A DNA stretch of 43,792 nt from an uncultured Gammaproteobacteria bacterium (GCA_947258975.1 CAMYKK010000018.1:1-43792), one strand, 5' to 3'. Numbered from the stretch's first letter, positions 26,846 to 36,287 are shown. Notes: generated from the sequence alone by a model not told the origin. Program-made: numbers and translations.

Positions 26846-29800
26846 CTACTCATCGATCAAGATCTCGTGCCACGAGGTGCGCGTCCCCGGCTCCCCGGTC
26901 AGATTGATCTCTTCCCGTCCGGTGGCGAGGGTGCTGCCGCTCCAGCGGAGGCTTACGATGCTCTTGCCGGACCCACTGCCCTCGTGGAACCCCGGCTCCA
27001 TGGCCCGCCCGGCCGTGGTCTTCGTGCGCGTCCCGGCCCAACCGAAATCATCCACCAGTGACGGTGCCAGCGGGTCAGGATGCCCGGTGCCGGTCTTGTA
27101 GTACACGATGTTGACGGCGCTCTCGCCCAGGGGCTCGCACAGCTCCTCGGAGGGGGTGAAATCGGCATAGGCCAATACCCCACCGGTCACTGCGGCCCGG
27201 CTCACGTTCCGGGTGCTGGGAATATCGCCACCCGCCTGCACCAATTCGTGCAACCAGCCGGCTTTATTGTCCTCGATGTACTCCTCCAGTTCCTTGAAGG
27301 TTTCGATAGTTTCGGTGCCAAACACGACATTGCCGCCGCTGCTCTTGAGTTTGATCACGCCGTCGCCATCGTTGTCATCGTCGACTGCGACGTTTATGTC
27401 CGACACGTCGAGCAGGTCGTCGCGGTCCACCTCCGCGTAGTTGATGTTGCCGCTGTTATTGACCGGTTCCTTGATGCCGTAGAAGGACTGCTGATGGTCG
27501 CTGAGCTTGTCGTCCTTGGCCTCGTAACGCCCGGTGCCCGCATATACCCAGATGCGGTTGTTGTCGTCGCGGCTGAGCGTTGGCGCATTCAAGAACGCCT
27601 GATTGGGGCGCTGGTCTGTCGCATCTGACGCATCGTCGGGATCGAGCAACAGCTTGAGGCTATTGGGGGGGTTCGCCGCGCCGTTGATCCGCTTCCAACG
27701 GTAGAGCCTGCCGGCCGGCACGTCCGGATCGCCGCTGGTGACGCCGAAATACCAGGCGTCGGTGCGGTATTTCTCGTTCTCGAGAAAGTTGTCGGCGGGT
27801 TGAAAGATGTCGAAGTCGGCGCCGGTGACATCGCCCACGAAACTGTTGGTGATGAACGCGACGTCGTCGGGATCGGGACTGGCGCCAAAGGCGTCGGCCA
27901 GATCCACCGGCCAGCCGTTGCGCATCTTCTTCGCCTTGAGATTGTAGTTGAACAGGTGGGCCGATTGGGTGCTGGTGTAATTGCTGAGATCGGTCGGCCC
28001 GGAGCCGAAGGCCAGAAACCACGTGTTAATCTCCTTCGTATCCGTGCTGTCGCGGCGAAAGATGATGTCCGGCGTGCTGGTGGTGAAACCGAGCTTGCCG
28101 TCCGGGTCGGCCGTGGTTCCGGTATCGACAATCTCCGCCAGCAACTTCGGCGGATCTTCCGGATTAGTGATGTCCATCACCACATAGGCCGAGCGCATGA
28201 CCAAGGTATCGGTGGCCGGGTCCTGATCGTGATCGATCTCGAAGGGGCCGCCGCCCAGGCGCATGCCGACCACCAGCACCGTGCCCCAGCCACCGGGATG
28301 CACGCTGTCGTCGGCGAAGATCTTGGCGTCAAACGCCTGGGGCTTGCCGTCGACGTAGTACACGTGGGAATAGCTCGGGTCCGCCAGCCATTGCAGATGC
28401 GGCAGCAGGTTCATCGGCGCGTAGGCCCACAGTTCGGAGCCGAGCGGATGCGTTCCCTCGCTTGACGGGGCGGTGGTCTTGTACTCACGGCTGGCCTCGT
28501 CGAAAAAACCGCCGTTAAAGGCCTGGATGAGGCCGCCGTTGCTGCCTGTGATGACGACCAGCCGGCGGTCTTTGTATTGGTCCTTGTAATCCCCGTAGGT
28601 GGGATCGCCCTGGATGATGTCGAAATTATCCATGGGTGGGCCCACCGCCAGCGGCGGCGAGTGCACGATGTCCGCAATCCGCCAGGTTTCCAAGCCATTG
28701 CCGAAATCGGCGGTGCGGTTGCGAAAGCCGGTGATGGTGTCGTCACCGCGAACGAAGTTGACGATATTCTCCGCCTCGGCCTGGCTGGCGACGCCGAAGA
28801 AGCCGAAATTGGTCGTTGTGACCGAGCTTGCCGTGAAGTCGTGGATCTCCGCGGGATCTTGGACCGTGCCATTGGGTTCGTTGCCCGCGTCCATCCACGT
28901 CAAGATGTGACGGCCGGCTGATGCCGGCGTGTCATAGCTGCGCTGGGTGGTGACGTCGGTCAGTTTCTTGAGTTCTTCACCGGCACTCCAGAGGGGTTCG
29001 AATAGTTCGAGAGCGACTTTCGTGTTATTTCCGGTTCCCACGAACTCATCGTCTTCCGCGCTTTCAAAACGTATCAGCTTGGTGGTTTCGGTAGTCGGGT
29101 CGTACTCGAACTCAACGACCTGGTCGGTCTGATAGCCTTCCAGGACCCCTTTCTGGCCGCTGTCCTCGCGCAGCAGGCCGAAATCGTCGATGAAGATCGC
29201 CTTGACGTCCCCGATCCAGCGCACCGTGTTGAAGTTCGCGTCTTGATATTCCGGTTGATACTGGGCCTGGAACGCGGCGCCAAATCCTACCGAGCTGCTG
29301 GAGACCACCGCCGCCGCCGCACCGGATGCCGGTGATTTGGATAACAGGTCCTCGAACACGCGGGTGATGGAGTTGACCAGCTGGGTTGGATTGCTCACCA
29401 GGAAATATTTATCGGGGACCCCGTCCGGCGTGTTGTCGGTGGGATCGAAATTGTTCTTTTCGTCCCACTCTTCCTGTAGATCCGGCACCGGGGTAGCGCC
29501 GCCGTTCAGGTTCTTGAATGACCCCCACTTGGCGGCGTAATACAGCGGCAGCTCGAGGATGCCGGCGATCTCATTGCCGATGTCATAGGTGTGCGAGCTT
29601 GCGGGGATGGGAACACCCGCCGGAAGCGGCGCGTCCAAATCCGGCCCAAATCCGACGACGCTGGAGGGGGCGCCGCAGAACGACGGGTTGTCGTCATTGG
29701 GGCACCCCGGCACCCCGGTGGCATCGGTCTGCGCCACGCCGCTACCGCCGGCGCGGTCGGGATACCGGAAATCATTGATACCCGAATGGGCGTGAAAGCC

Positions 29801-32017
29801 GTCTTGATTGACGGTACCGGCGATGACGTAGCCAAAGCCCATCGGGTGCGGGGTCGATTTCGCATGCACGTCGGTGGTGACGGTGATCTCGTTGGTGGCG
29901 GTGTCCACCGCGTATTCGATGGTGCCCCACATGTCCTGGTCGTAATCGCCGCCGGCCTCGCTGTCTTCCCAGTTGACGTAGAATTTGCCGCTGGTCGTGC
30001 TCTGGCTGACGACCTTGAAGTCGACCAGCGTGCAGCTGCCTTGAGGGTCACCGAACGAGGTGATCGGATTGTAATTGACGCAGGCCGGCAGTATCCCCAC
30101 GACACTGTCGCTGTTGGGCACGTTGACGATGATACGCGGTGTGGAAGGCGACAAGGTGACGCCGTAGGTGTCGATCACCTGGTTGCCGTCGATCCCGGTG
30201 TACTGATCGGTGATATGCGCCTCGTAGGCCAGGCCGGAGATCTTGTAGGAGCCGCCGACCCGCGGCGCCTCGGGGCAGATGCCGGCGGCGTCGGCAAAGT
30301 CGCTGATGGTCTTGCTGGTGCACAACTGGTTGTTGTCGACGCCGTTCTCACCGATGAAAAAATCGTTGCCGCTGATACCTTCTTGCAATGAGTTACCGAT
30401 CGCGTTTGTGCGGTTTGTCGCGGCGGTGTCCATATCTGGCATATCTGGTAACGTGCCGCTGTCTTTGGACGCGTAACTGGCGTTGAAGCTGACGATGTTC
30501 AGCGTGGCGCAGGCGTTGTCCTCGGTGATGAGGCCGGAGTTATCCCACGACGCGGTGGTGAGCCCGTGGATGTAGTCGTTGTCATCGGCTTGATAAGCGG
30601 CGATGCGGCTGCTCTTACCGCTCAGGTAGCGGATGCCTTCCAAGAAGATCTCCGTCTGCGGATTGCCCCAGTTGCTGCACTGGCCCTCCGGAAAGTTGCT
30701 CAGCCCGAACGTGCACTGGTCGCCGCCGTCCGTCAAGCTGTCGAGATAATGACCGCGCCGGAAATTGTACCCATAGATGCGGAAGGTGTTGAGGGTCTTG
30801 ATGATGCCGTCCGCATTCAAAAACTGACCGCTCGTGACGCTGATCTCGTCATCGATGGAGACCACGTTCTTGCGCAGCACCCCGCCGGACAGGTTCTTCT
30901 CATAACTGCCGGTGACCAAGCCGAAGCGAATGCTGTTGTCGCCGCCGAAATCTTGCAGCAGTCCCGCCGGTTTGAGGATGGGGGCGCCCGACCCGGGATA
31001 CGAGCGGCAATTCTCGGTGCCGATCAGATCGTCGACACAGGCGCGCACGCGGACGATGAAGTCCGGTCCGGCGCCGCCCGACAGCGCCAACCCGTCTCCG
31101 CCGCTTGCCACGGAATCTTTCGATGGCGGGTTGCTATGGGCAAAGATGCCGGACAGCGCGGGGACGTTGGCATTGGTGGCGGAGCTTTGTTCTTGGCTCC
31201 AACGGCACTGCCAGCGCTCGTTGCCGTTCCACAAAGAGAAGTTCCCCTGCGCAACCCGCATCAGCGGTGGGTAGCTGTTGGTGTTGACGTCCTGGGAATA
31301 GAGATCACTGCCGGGATTGCCGACATGCGTGGTGTTGCAGATGGTAATCCCCTGGTCTTCCGCCGCCGGTGGGCTGCTGGAACCGGCGTGGGGCGGATCG
31401 AACGGCGTGAGCTTCGCGATATCGGGCCCGTTGTAGTACTTTGCCGAGCTGTGGGCGTCGTTGGGCAGAAACACGCGCTCGAGTACGGTCAGAGCCGGAT
31501 CGTCGTCGTCGGTGTGGCGTTTGCCGCCGTATAACACCTTGCGCACGATATCCATGCGGTGCATGGCGGCCCAGTTGAGAAAGTTGCCGCTCCAATCGCC
31601 GCTGACCGCGTCGCAGTACTTGTCGGTGGTTTCCGCCTGCGGTTCGAAATAGCCGCTGCCGTTGTACGAATAACACTTGGCGTAATCGAAATACCCGTAG
31701 TAATCGATGGCATGGTTGTAGGTAAGATCGAGGGCCCCATCGCCATTTAAGTCCGAATAATCGTCGTAGGCCTTGTAATAGAGCTGATGGTCGTTGGACA
31801 AGGTCAACATCGCCAATGGCGGCGCGGAAAACGCGCTGTCTATGGGGGTCGCGAAAAAATCGGCCATTGATTCGCCGGCGGCGTGGGCAAGCTGGCTGCC
31901 CGCAAACGGCGCCAACGCCATGGATGCCGCAACCGCGCCCAGGACGATGCCCGAGATGCCGGAAGCCAGCCGGTTGTGAATCGCTGTCCGCTTGGAGAAT
32001 GTTGCTGTGATTTTCAT
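26846..32017 (-). CDS. pilY1: PilY1 pilus-tip adhesin
   Basis: A 1723-residue secreted protein with a Sec signal peptide (residues 1-about 43). The N-terminal half is variable, with a calcium-binding-like loop DLNGDGALDL near residue 69; the C-terminal half (from about residue 980) is the conserved PilC/PilY1 beta-propeller (VVITGSNGGLIQAFNGG, ELWAYAPMNLLPHLQWLADP, YYVDGKPQAFDAKIF, PGGWGTVLVVGMRLGGG). A DDDNDGDGVI loop near residue 1540 is another candidate calcium site. PilY1 sits at the pilus tip, promotes pilus extension and mediates adhesion and surface sensing. It lies between pilX and pilE, as in Pseudomonas. It is longer than P. aeruginosa PilY1 (about 1160 residues). Confidence 0.93.
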   Translation of the reverse strand: MKITATFSKRTAIHNRLASGISGIVLGAVAASMALAPFAGSQLAHAAGESMADFFATPIDSAFSAPPLAMLTLSNDHQLYYKAYDDYSDLNGDGALDLTYNHAIDYYGYFDYAKCYSYNGSGYFEPQAETTDKYCDAVSGDWSGNFLNWAAMHRMDIVRKVLYGGKRHTDDDDPALTVLERVFLPNDAHSSAKYYNGPDIAKLTPFDPPHAGSSSPPAAEDQGITICNTTHVGNPGSDLYSQDVNTNSYPPLMRVAQGNFSLWNGNERWQCRWSQEQSSATNANVPALSGIFAHSNPPSKDSVASGGDGLALSGGAGPDFIVRVRACVDDLIGTENCRSYPGSGAPILKPAGLLQDFGGDNSIRFGLVTGSYEKNLSGGVLRKNVVSIDDEISVTSGQFLNADGIIKTLNTFRIYGYNFRRGHYLDSLTDGGDQCTFGLSNFPEGQCSNWGNPQTEIFLEGIRYLSGKSSRIAAYQADDNDYIHGLTTASWDNSGLITEDNACATLNIVSFNASYASKDSGTLPDMPDMDTAATNRTNAIGNSLQEGISGNDFFIGENGVDNNQLCTSKTISDFADAAGICPEAPRVGGSYKISGLAYEAHITDQYTGIDGNQVIDTYGVTLSPSTPRIIVNVPNSDSVVGILPACVNYNPITSFGDPQGSCTLVDFKVVSQSTTSGKFYVNWEDSEAGGDYDQDMWGTIEYAVDTATNEITVTTDVHAKSTPHPMGFGYVIAGTVNQDGFHAHSGINDFRYPDRAGGSGVAQTDATGVPGCPNDDNPSFCGAPSSVVGFGPDLDAPLPAGVPIPASSHTYDIGNEIAGILELPLYYAAKWGSFKNLNGGATPVPDLQEEWDEKNNFDPTDNTPDGVPDKYFLVSNPTQLVNSITRVFEDLLSKSPASGAAAAVVSSSSVGFGAAFQAQYQPEYQDANFNTVRWIGDVKAIFIDDFGLLREDSGQKGVLEGYQTDQVVEFEYDPTTETTKLIRFESAEDDEFVGTGNNTKVALELFEPLWSAGEELKKLTDVTTQRSYDTPASAGRHILTWMDAGNEPNGTVQDPAEIHDFTASSVTTTNFGFFGVASQAEAENIVNFVRGDDTITGFRNRTADFGNGLETWRIADIVHSPPLAVGPPMDNFDIIQGDPTYGDYKDQYKDRRLVVITGSNGGLIQAFNGGFFDEASREYKTTAPSSEGTHPLGSELWAYAPMNLLPHLQWLADPSYSHVYYVDGKPQAFDAKIFADDSVHPGGWGTVLVVGMRLGGGPFEIDHDQDPATDTLVMRSAYVVMDITNPEDPPKLLAEIVDTGTTADPDGKLGFTTSTPDIIFRRDSTDTKEINTWFLAFGSGPTDLSNYTSTQSAHLFNYNLKAKKMRNGWPVDLADAFGASPDPDDVAFITNSFVGDVTGADFDIFQPADNFLENEKYRTDAWYFGVTSGDPDVPAGRLYRWKRINGAANPPNSLKLLLDPDDASDATDQRPNQAFLNAPTLSRDDNNRIWVYAGTGRYEAKDDKLSDHQQSFYGIKEPVNNSGNINYAEVDRDDLLDVSDINVAVDDDNDGDGVIKLKSSGGNVVFGTETIETFKELEEYIEDNKAGWLHELVQAGGDIPSTRNVSRAAVTGGVLAYADFTPSEELCEPLGESAVNIVYYKTGTGHPDPLAPSLVDDFGWAGTRTKTTAGRAMEPGFHEGSGSGKSIVSLRWSGSTLATGREEINLTGEPGTRTSWHEILIDE

Positions 32018-32051
32018 AGCACTACCCACCTAGTTGATCTGTGTTACCTGT

Positions 32052-32660
32052 TCAGCAGCGCCCGTTGCGTTTGCGATACGTGCTCTGCAGGCGTATCCGG
32101 GCGACGTTACTGCGTCCTGCCGCCTGTGACGTAATCCGGTATTTGTCGAACTTGACCGCGGTGCCCAGTTCCTCGCCGGGGACCGTGGGATCGCATGCAA
32201 TATCGTTGTACTCGATGATGTACTTCGGCACGGCGGCCAGATTCGGCACCAAGGCATTTTTATAGTCTGTGCCGCCGGTAAATTCGCCGAAATCCCGTGT
32301 GAGCGATGCACTGTCCCAATTAATGGTTTCCCAAACCGGGGGATCGGCAGTGGAAGCGGGCGGCAGGCACAGGCCATTGGTGCACGATGTGTCGAAGTTG
32401 GTGCCTGCGGTCATGTTGTTCTCCACGTCGATCTCGGCGTCGCGAAGCCCCGACTCTCCGGCCTGGAAGGCGTAGTTGCGGTCGAGCATGTTGCGCGCCA
32501 TCACTTCCTGCAGGTTGCCCGACGACATCGACGTTACGCCGATGATGGTCAACATCAACAGCATAATGAGCGCGACCGCCATCACCACGCCTTGCTGGCG
32601 CCGCGGTCCGATGATTGGCTTGGCCGGTTGACGCCGGCGCGTGTTGGATCTCGTATTCAT
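32052..32660 (-). CDS. pilX: Minor pilin-like protein PilX
   Basis: A 202-residue protein with the PilX N-terminal feature: QQGVVMAVALIMLLMLTIIGV, a membrane helix after a basic leader with Gly-Val at the cleavage position and no Glu5, as in PilX. The remainder is a soluble head with AFQAGESGLRDAE. The ATG at 32660 overlaps the pilW stop (ATGA), which fixes the start; the open frame further upstream overlaps pilW. Confidence 0.85.
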   Translation of the reverse strand: MNTRSNTRRRQPAKPIIGPRRQQGVVMAVALIMLLMLTIIGVTSMSSGNLQEVMARNMLDRNYAFQAGESGLRDAEIDVENNMTAGTNFDTSCTNGLCLPPASTADPPVWETINWDSASLTRDFGEFTGGTDYKNALVPNLAAVPKYIIEYNDIACDPTVPGEELGTAVKFDKYRITSQAAGRSNVARIRLQSTYRKRNGRC

Positions 32661-33439
32661 AGCAGTCGATTCCGCAGTTGCACGGTGGCTTGGAACTGCC
32701 GGTCGGGACGGTTCGCAACTTGCTCCTTGGCCTTGGCGGCGAGGGTTTCGTCCCCCGCTTCCACGGTTACCAGCACCCGCAGCGCGAGGACACTCGGCCA
32801 CTCCGCCGCGTCGGGCAGTTTGTCCGACGACGATTCGTGATCGGTGTAGCGGATGGTGCCGGCGCCGGTGAGGATGCCGTAATCAAGCTTGAGGTCACTG
32901 ACGCCTTGGATCAGAGGTTGGGGGTCATTACCGCGGCTTCCGCAATACAGCGACAAAGGGTCGCCGGCAGCTGCGCGTCCCACAAAGAAGGTTGCCGTGA
33001 CGGCTTCGTTCTTGACCAGTACGCCGCCGGCGCAGTCCCTGAGCCCGGCGTACGGCGCGGTGTATTTCACATGGATGGCATAGGAGCCGGGTTCCAAGGT
33101 TATGCCGGTGCCCAGATCGGCGTTGCCCGCGAATCCGACGCCGCAGTCCGTGCCCGCGATGCAACCGTCCACCGCGTCGGTGATGGGCTGCAGCAACGCC
33201 AGCTGCTCGTCCTCATTGTCCGGCCGGTAATCGGCAAGCCGCAGGTAGCGGGTCAAGATGTCCGTTGAAAAGCGGGCGTTCTCCTGGGTGCGCGACATGG
33301 CCTCGTTGGTGTTGTAGCTGGTCTTGCCGGCGATATACATGCCCACCAAACCGGTGATCAGAAACATGCCGATGGCGATCGCAACCATCAGCTCGGCGAT
33401 CGAGAAACCGCGCTGCGGCATCCGTTGCGTGCGGCTCAT
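32657..33439 (-). CDS. pilW: Minor pilin-like protein PilW
   Basis: A 260-residue prepilin: leader ending PQRG, then FSIAELMVAIAIGMFLITGL with the Glu of the pilin motif, TGLVGMYIAGKTSY and the PilW-type RTQENARFSTDILTRYLRLA. It belongs to the priming complex of the pilus. ATG at 33439 overlaps the pilV stop (ATGA). Confidence 0.88.
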   Translation of the reverse strand: MSRTQRMPQRGFSIAELMVAIAIGMFLITGLVGMYIAGKTSYNTNEAMSRTQENARFSTDILTRYLRLADYRPDNEDEQLALLQPITDAVDGCIAGTDCGVGFAGNADLGTGITLEPGSYAIHVKYTAPYAGLRDCAGGVLVKNEAVTATFFVGRAAAGDPLSLYCGSRGNDPQPLIQGVSDLKLDYGILTGAGTIRYTDHESSSDKLPDAAEWPSVLALRVLVTVEAGDETLAAKAKEQVANRPDRQFQATVQLRNRLL

Positions 33440-33987
33440 GGCGAGAACTCCAAGCGAAAACACGTCAACCCGGTGCCGGTGAGGGTGTCGTCGCACTCCT
33501 GTGCGATCTTTTCTTTTTCCCCGGAGTCGAGCGTGCCCTGGAGACTGGTGCCGATCTCCAACCAGCCGACGTCGATCTGGAAGATGGGCGCGGTGAGGGT
33601 CGCCGCAACCGCGAGGACGGTGACCGCACCTTCACCGCTCGGCAGTTTTTCGGCAAGCTCATCGGACCACTGGTCGCCATCGATGGCTGCCAACTGGGCA
33701 GCGGTGCACCCGGCGGCAAGACAGGTACTGTCCACGCTGCCGGAGACCGGCAGGCTGTCATAGGCACCGGCGCGAATCCCGGCCAGGTTGGCGCGCATGC
33801 GGTCGGCCATGTCGTAGGCCTGGACCATGGCGATGGAGCGGTTGAAGGACTTGTTGTTACCTTGCAGGGTCACCCCCTGCAGCGTCGCCAGGCCTAGAAG
33901 GCCGATCGACAGCACGAAAAACGACACCAGCACCTCGAGCAGCGTGTAGCCGGTCTGGTTTTGGCGCTGGTCAACAGGGTGGGTCAT
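33436..33987 (-). CDS. pilV: Minor pilin-like protein PilV
   Basis: 183 residues: leader to TG, then YTLLEVLVSFFVLSIGLLGL with Glu5, followed by ATLQGVTLQGNNKSFNRSIA and AYDMADRMRAN, all PilV features. Residue +1 is Tyr instead of Phe. ATG at 33987 shares a base with the fimT stop (TAATG). Confidence 0.88.
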   Translation of the reverse strand: MTHPVDQRQNQTGYTLLEVLVSFFVLSIGLLGLATLQGVTLQGNNKSFNRSIAMVQAYDMADRMRANLAGIRAGAYDSLPVSGSVDSTCLAAGCTAAQLAAIDGDQWSDELAEKLPSGEGAVTVLAVAATLTAPIFQIDVGWLEIGTSLQGTLDSGEKEKIAQECDDTLTGTGLTCFRLEFSP

Positions 33988-34469
33988 TAGTCGCACTCGA
34001 TGGTGGTGTGAGTGGTGTGGCCGACTACCGTGATCTCAATGCGGCGGCCGGATTTTTCCGGATCGCATAGCCGAAACACTTCGGCATCAGTAGTCAGAAA
34101 CCCGTTCGAATTGAACGTGACGATGTTCACATTGTTGACACTGCTGTCGAGCGCGAGTGACCCGGGTAGGGAAGGTGCTTCGCGCAGCGTCGTCGGCGTG
34201 GCGAGTAAGTCGATGATCCCCCAGCCTGCGCCCCACTCATTGGCGTTGTCGCTGGCGTCGGTGGCACGCAGGGAGACGTTGTGGTTGCGTCGAACCGCTT
34301 CGGTGCGGGTCTGTTGCACCGCGGCGATAAATTCGTTGGATTGCGTGGCCAGCCGGTTGCGGCGCACGAAGTCACGAAAGTTCGGAACCGCCAAGGCCAT
34401 GAGTACCCCCACTATGCTGATCACGATCATCAGTTCGATCAAGGTGAATCCTTTAATGTGCGCTCGCAT
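33987..34469 (-). CDS. fimT: FimT/GspH-like minor pilin
   Basis: First gene of the operon, 160 residues. A 7-residue leader (MRAHIKG) precedes FTLIELMIVISIVGVLMALA and the GspH-type FRDFVRRNRLATQSNEFIAAVQQTRTEAVRR. The family shows pilins needed for assembly and, in some members, DNA binding. Two further in-frame ATGs lie upstream (34490, 34502); 34469 is chosen because it gives the usual short leader. Confidence 0.85.
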   Translation of the reverse strand: MRAHIKGFTLIELMIVISIVGVLMALAVPNFRDFVRRNRLATQSNEFIAAVQQTRTEAVRRNHNVSLRATDASDNANEWGAGWGIIDLLATPTTLREAPSLPGSLALDSSVNNVNIVTFNSNGFLTTDAEVFRLCDPEKSGRRIEITVVGHTTHTTIECD

Positions 34470-34503
34470 CTGATTTCTCGCCCTATGCATACAAGCTAGC
34501 ACA

Positions 34504-34773
34504 AGATTTTGAACATGGCCGATAAAAGGCGACTAAAAACAGACAAACGGTATTTATTGGCAGATGAGAAGCACTTTTTGTATGAAGGACAACGGCACAT
34601 TTCAGGGCTGGATTCGTCATATATGGCGTGCATTCTTACAGTTTAGCGCTGTTTGTGGCCAACTCAAGTCGATCAGGTCGGCCACCGCTCGACCTCTCGC
34701 ACGAATCGCCCCGGCGGCATCCGGTCCACCCGTTGACCATACATGGCGATGATCTGCATGACTCGCCCCCTGG
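34504..34773. other. Gap between fimT and the Fur-family gene
   Basis: Contains the promoter region for the leftward pilus operon and the rightward regulator. No gene or repeat recognised. Confidence 0.4.
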
Positions 34774-34803
34774 TTAGACTTAGAACTATTCTAAGTCTAT
34801 AAT
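34774..34803 (+). promoter_or_regulatory. Promoter covered by a 25-base palindrome, upstream of the Fur-family gene
   Basis: Perfect inverted repeat TAGACTTAGAA-CTA-TTCTAAGTCTA at 34775-34799 that overlaps a consensus -10 box TATAAT (34798-34803) and a possible -35 box (TTAGAC at 34774-34779, 18 bases away). Its place makes the Fur-family protein encoded next a likely autorepressor. The -10 box ends six bases before the first ATG. Confidence 0.7.
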
Positions 34804-34809
34804 TTTGCA

Positions 34810-35253
34810 ATGGGCATGAAATTTCAAATGATGCAACCCGCACAGATCACTGAGCTGCTGCGTAGACGCCAGATTACGCCGACTTCGCAGCGGGTGAAGA
34901 TCGCCGGCACCTTATTCGCCGGACCCGCGCACTTCTGCGCAGAGGACGTGTATGCGCGCGTGAACGAGGACGATGCCGAGGTCTCCAAGGCCACGGTTTA
35001 CAACACCTTGGGTCTGTTCGTGGCCAAGGGACTGGTGCGGCAGGTGTTCGTTGAACCGGGCAAGGTCTTCTACGATTCCAACACCCAACCGCATCATCAT
35101 TTCTACGATAGCGGCACCGGTGAACTCACGGACATCGATGCCGTGGGTGTGGCGTTGCACGAACTGCCGCCATTGCCGGCAGACACCGAACTTGACGGCG
35201 TGGATGTCATCGTACGCATCAGACAGCGGCAGTCCAAGGATCGGCCGGCCTGA
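34810..35253 (+). CDS. Fur-superfamily transcriptional regulator (Irr/PerR-like)
   Basis: A 147-residue regulator with the Fur winged helix: ITPTSQRVKIAGTLFAGPAH, FCAEDVYARVNEDDAEVSKATVYNTLGLFVAKGLVRQVFV. The dimerisation part has HHHFYDSGTGELTDID. The histidine triplet is the metal/haem-linked site seen in Irr/PerR branches; the CxxC zinc pairs of Fur are missing, and only one Cys is visible. So iron, haem or peroxide sensing is likely, but the ligand cannot be read. No Shine-Dalgarno precedes ATG 34810, and the promoter lies directly before it, so the mRNA may be leaderless; ATGs at 34816 and 34828 are alternatives. Next, downstream, is tRNA-Thr. Confidence 0.88.
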   Translation: MGMKFQMMQPAQITELLRRRQITPTSQRVKIAGTLFAGPAHFCAEDVYARVNEDDAEVSKATVYNTLGLFVAKGLVRQVFVEPGKVFYDSNTQPHHHFYDSGTGELTDIDAVGVALHELPPLPADTELDGVDVIVRIRQRQSKDRPA

Positions 35254-35364
35254 TTCCACCGCCTCCCACGACCGGCTCGATGCCGGCGAAGCGCACAGAA
35301 AAAGCTTGAAGAACATCCTCGCGGCGACAATAATGCGCGGCGGTCTCTAATGAGGGCCTAACAC

Positions 35365-35440
35365 GCCGGCGTAGCTCAGTTGGTAGAGCAGCCGATTCGT
35401 AATCGGCAGGTCGTTGGTTCGACTCCGACCGCCGGCACCA
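35365..35440 (+). tRNA. thrW: tRNA-Thr(CGT)
   Basis: 76 bases with acceptor GCCGGCG paired to CGCCGGC, D arm GCTCAGTTGGTAGAGC, anticodon loop ATTCGTAAT (anticodon CGT), T arm GGTTCGACTCC, and an encoded CCA. Resembles E. coli thrW closely. Confidence 0.96.
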
Positions 35441-35532
35441 GTTTGGCATCGATGTAAACCATGACCTTGCCGACCGTGGGCGTGACATGACTTCCCCGCT
35501 GATCTGCTGCTGTGGATGGACCAGTATCGCGA

Positions 35533-35559
35533 CGATCGCGGCAGGATGCCGCTCCCACG
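35533..35559 (+). repeat. REP-like palindrome, copy 4
   Basis: CGATCGCGGCAGGATGCCGC followed by TCCCACG, the same palindrome family as at 25151, 25206 and 26339. Confidence 0.65.
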
Positions 35560-35615
35560 GGATCTGTCATCGCGCTCCCATAGATGGTGATGTGCGAGGG
35601 TCGGATCGCGAACGT

Positions 35616-36287
35616 TTAGTGGCGACCCACGCGCATTGTGGAGCGGCGAGTCTCATAATACGTTGCCAGCTTGTCGACCTCCTCGCCGGCGAGCAAGTCG
35701 GTCATGGCGTACATCATGGCGTTTTCGCGCATATGCTTGCTCTGAAAATCACGCATCTCGTGGGCGAGATACTCCCGTCTTTGTCCCGCTAAGATCGGGT
35801 ACTGTTGAATGGCATCTTTATTGAATTCGTTCGGTTCGTGGCACCGGTCGCATTTCTCAACCAACTCGGTCAGCTTTTGATCCAGGTTGACAGAAGATCC
35901 GCCGTCGGTGTTCGAACGCTTGACCTGTCCCTGAGCCCAGTAGTATGCGGCGGTGTCTTCGATTGCGGATTCACTGAGAGGCCTTACTACCGCGTGCATG
36001 CCGGGATTGTTTCGGGTGTTGTCACGAAATGCCCGCAACTGAATCATCAAGTAGCCCCTGCGTTGCCCGGCGAGATGTGGGACATAACGGGTGTCACTGA
36101 CGCCGTCCTCACCGTGACAGGTTGCGCACTGCGCGACGACCTGCGGCATGGGAGGTTTCCCCGTCTCCGTCGTTGCGGAGGATGCGGTCTCCTGCCCGGT
36201 GGGGGCCGTGTTCGCGCCACGGGTCAGCTGCCCATAGAAAATTGAGATCGCGGCCGTTAATCCGATTATCCATGCCATAGTCTTCAT
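35616..36287 (-). CDS. Dihaem cytochrome c (c4-like repeats)
   Basis: 223 residues with an N-terminal signal/anchor segment (MKTMAWIIGLTAAISIFYG). Two haem sites follow, CATCH near residue 54 and CDRCH near 146, each with a C-terminal Met-containing helix region typical of cytochrome c4 (HLAGQRRGYLMIQLRAFRDN and ILAGQRREYLAHEMRDFQ). GGAG lies 9 bases before the ATG. It is a periplasmic electron carrier. It follows, on the same strand, the tetrahaem lipoprotein and the large c-b fusion, with a gap of 374 bases in front. Confidence 0.88.
   Translation of the reverse strand: MKTMAWIIGLTAAISIFYGQLTRGANTAPTGQETASSATTETGKPPMPQVVAQCATCHGEDGVSDTRYVPHLAGQRRGYLMIQLRAFRDNTRNNPGMHAVVRPLSESAIEDTAAYYWAQGQVKRSNTDGGSSVNLDQKLTELVEKCDRCHEPNEFNKDAIQQYPILAGQRREYLAHEMRDFQSKHMRENAMMYAMTDLLAGEEVDKLATYYETRRSTMRVGRH

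Noticed and set aside
29591-31534. Long plus-strand open frames (266 and 322 codons) opposite pilY1
   Set aside because: GC-rich antisense shadows of pilY1; no ribosome site or domain.
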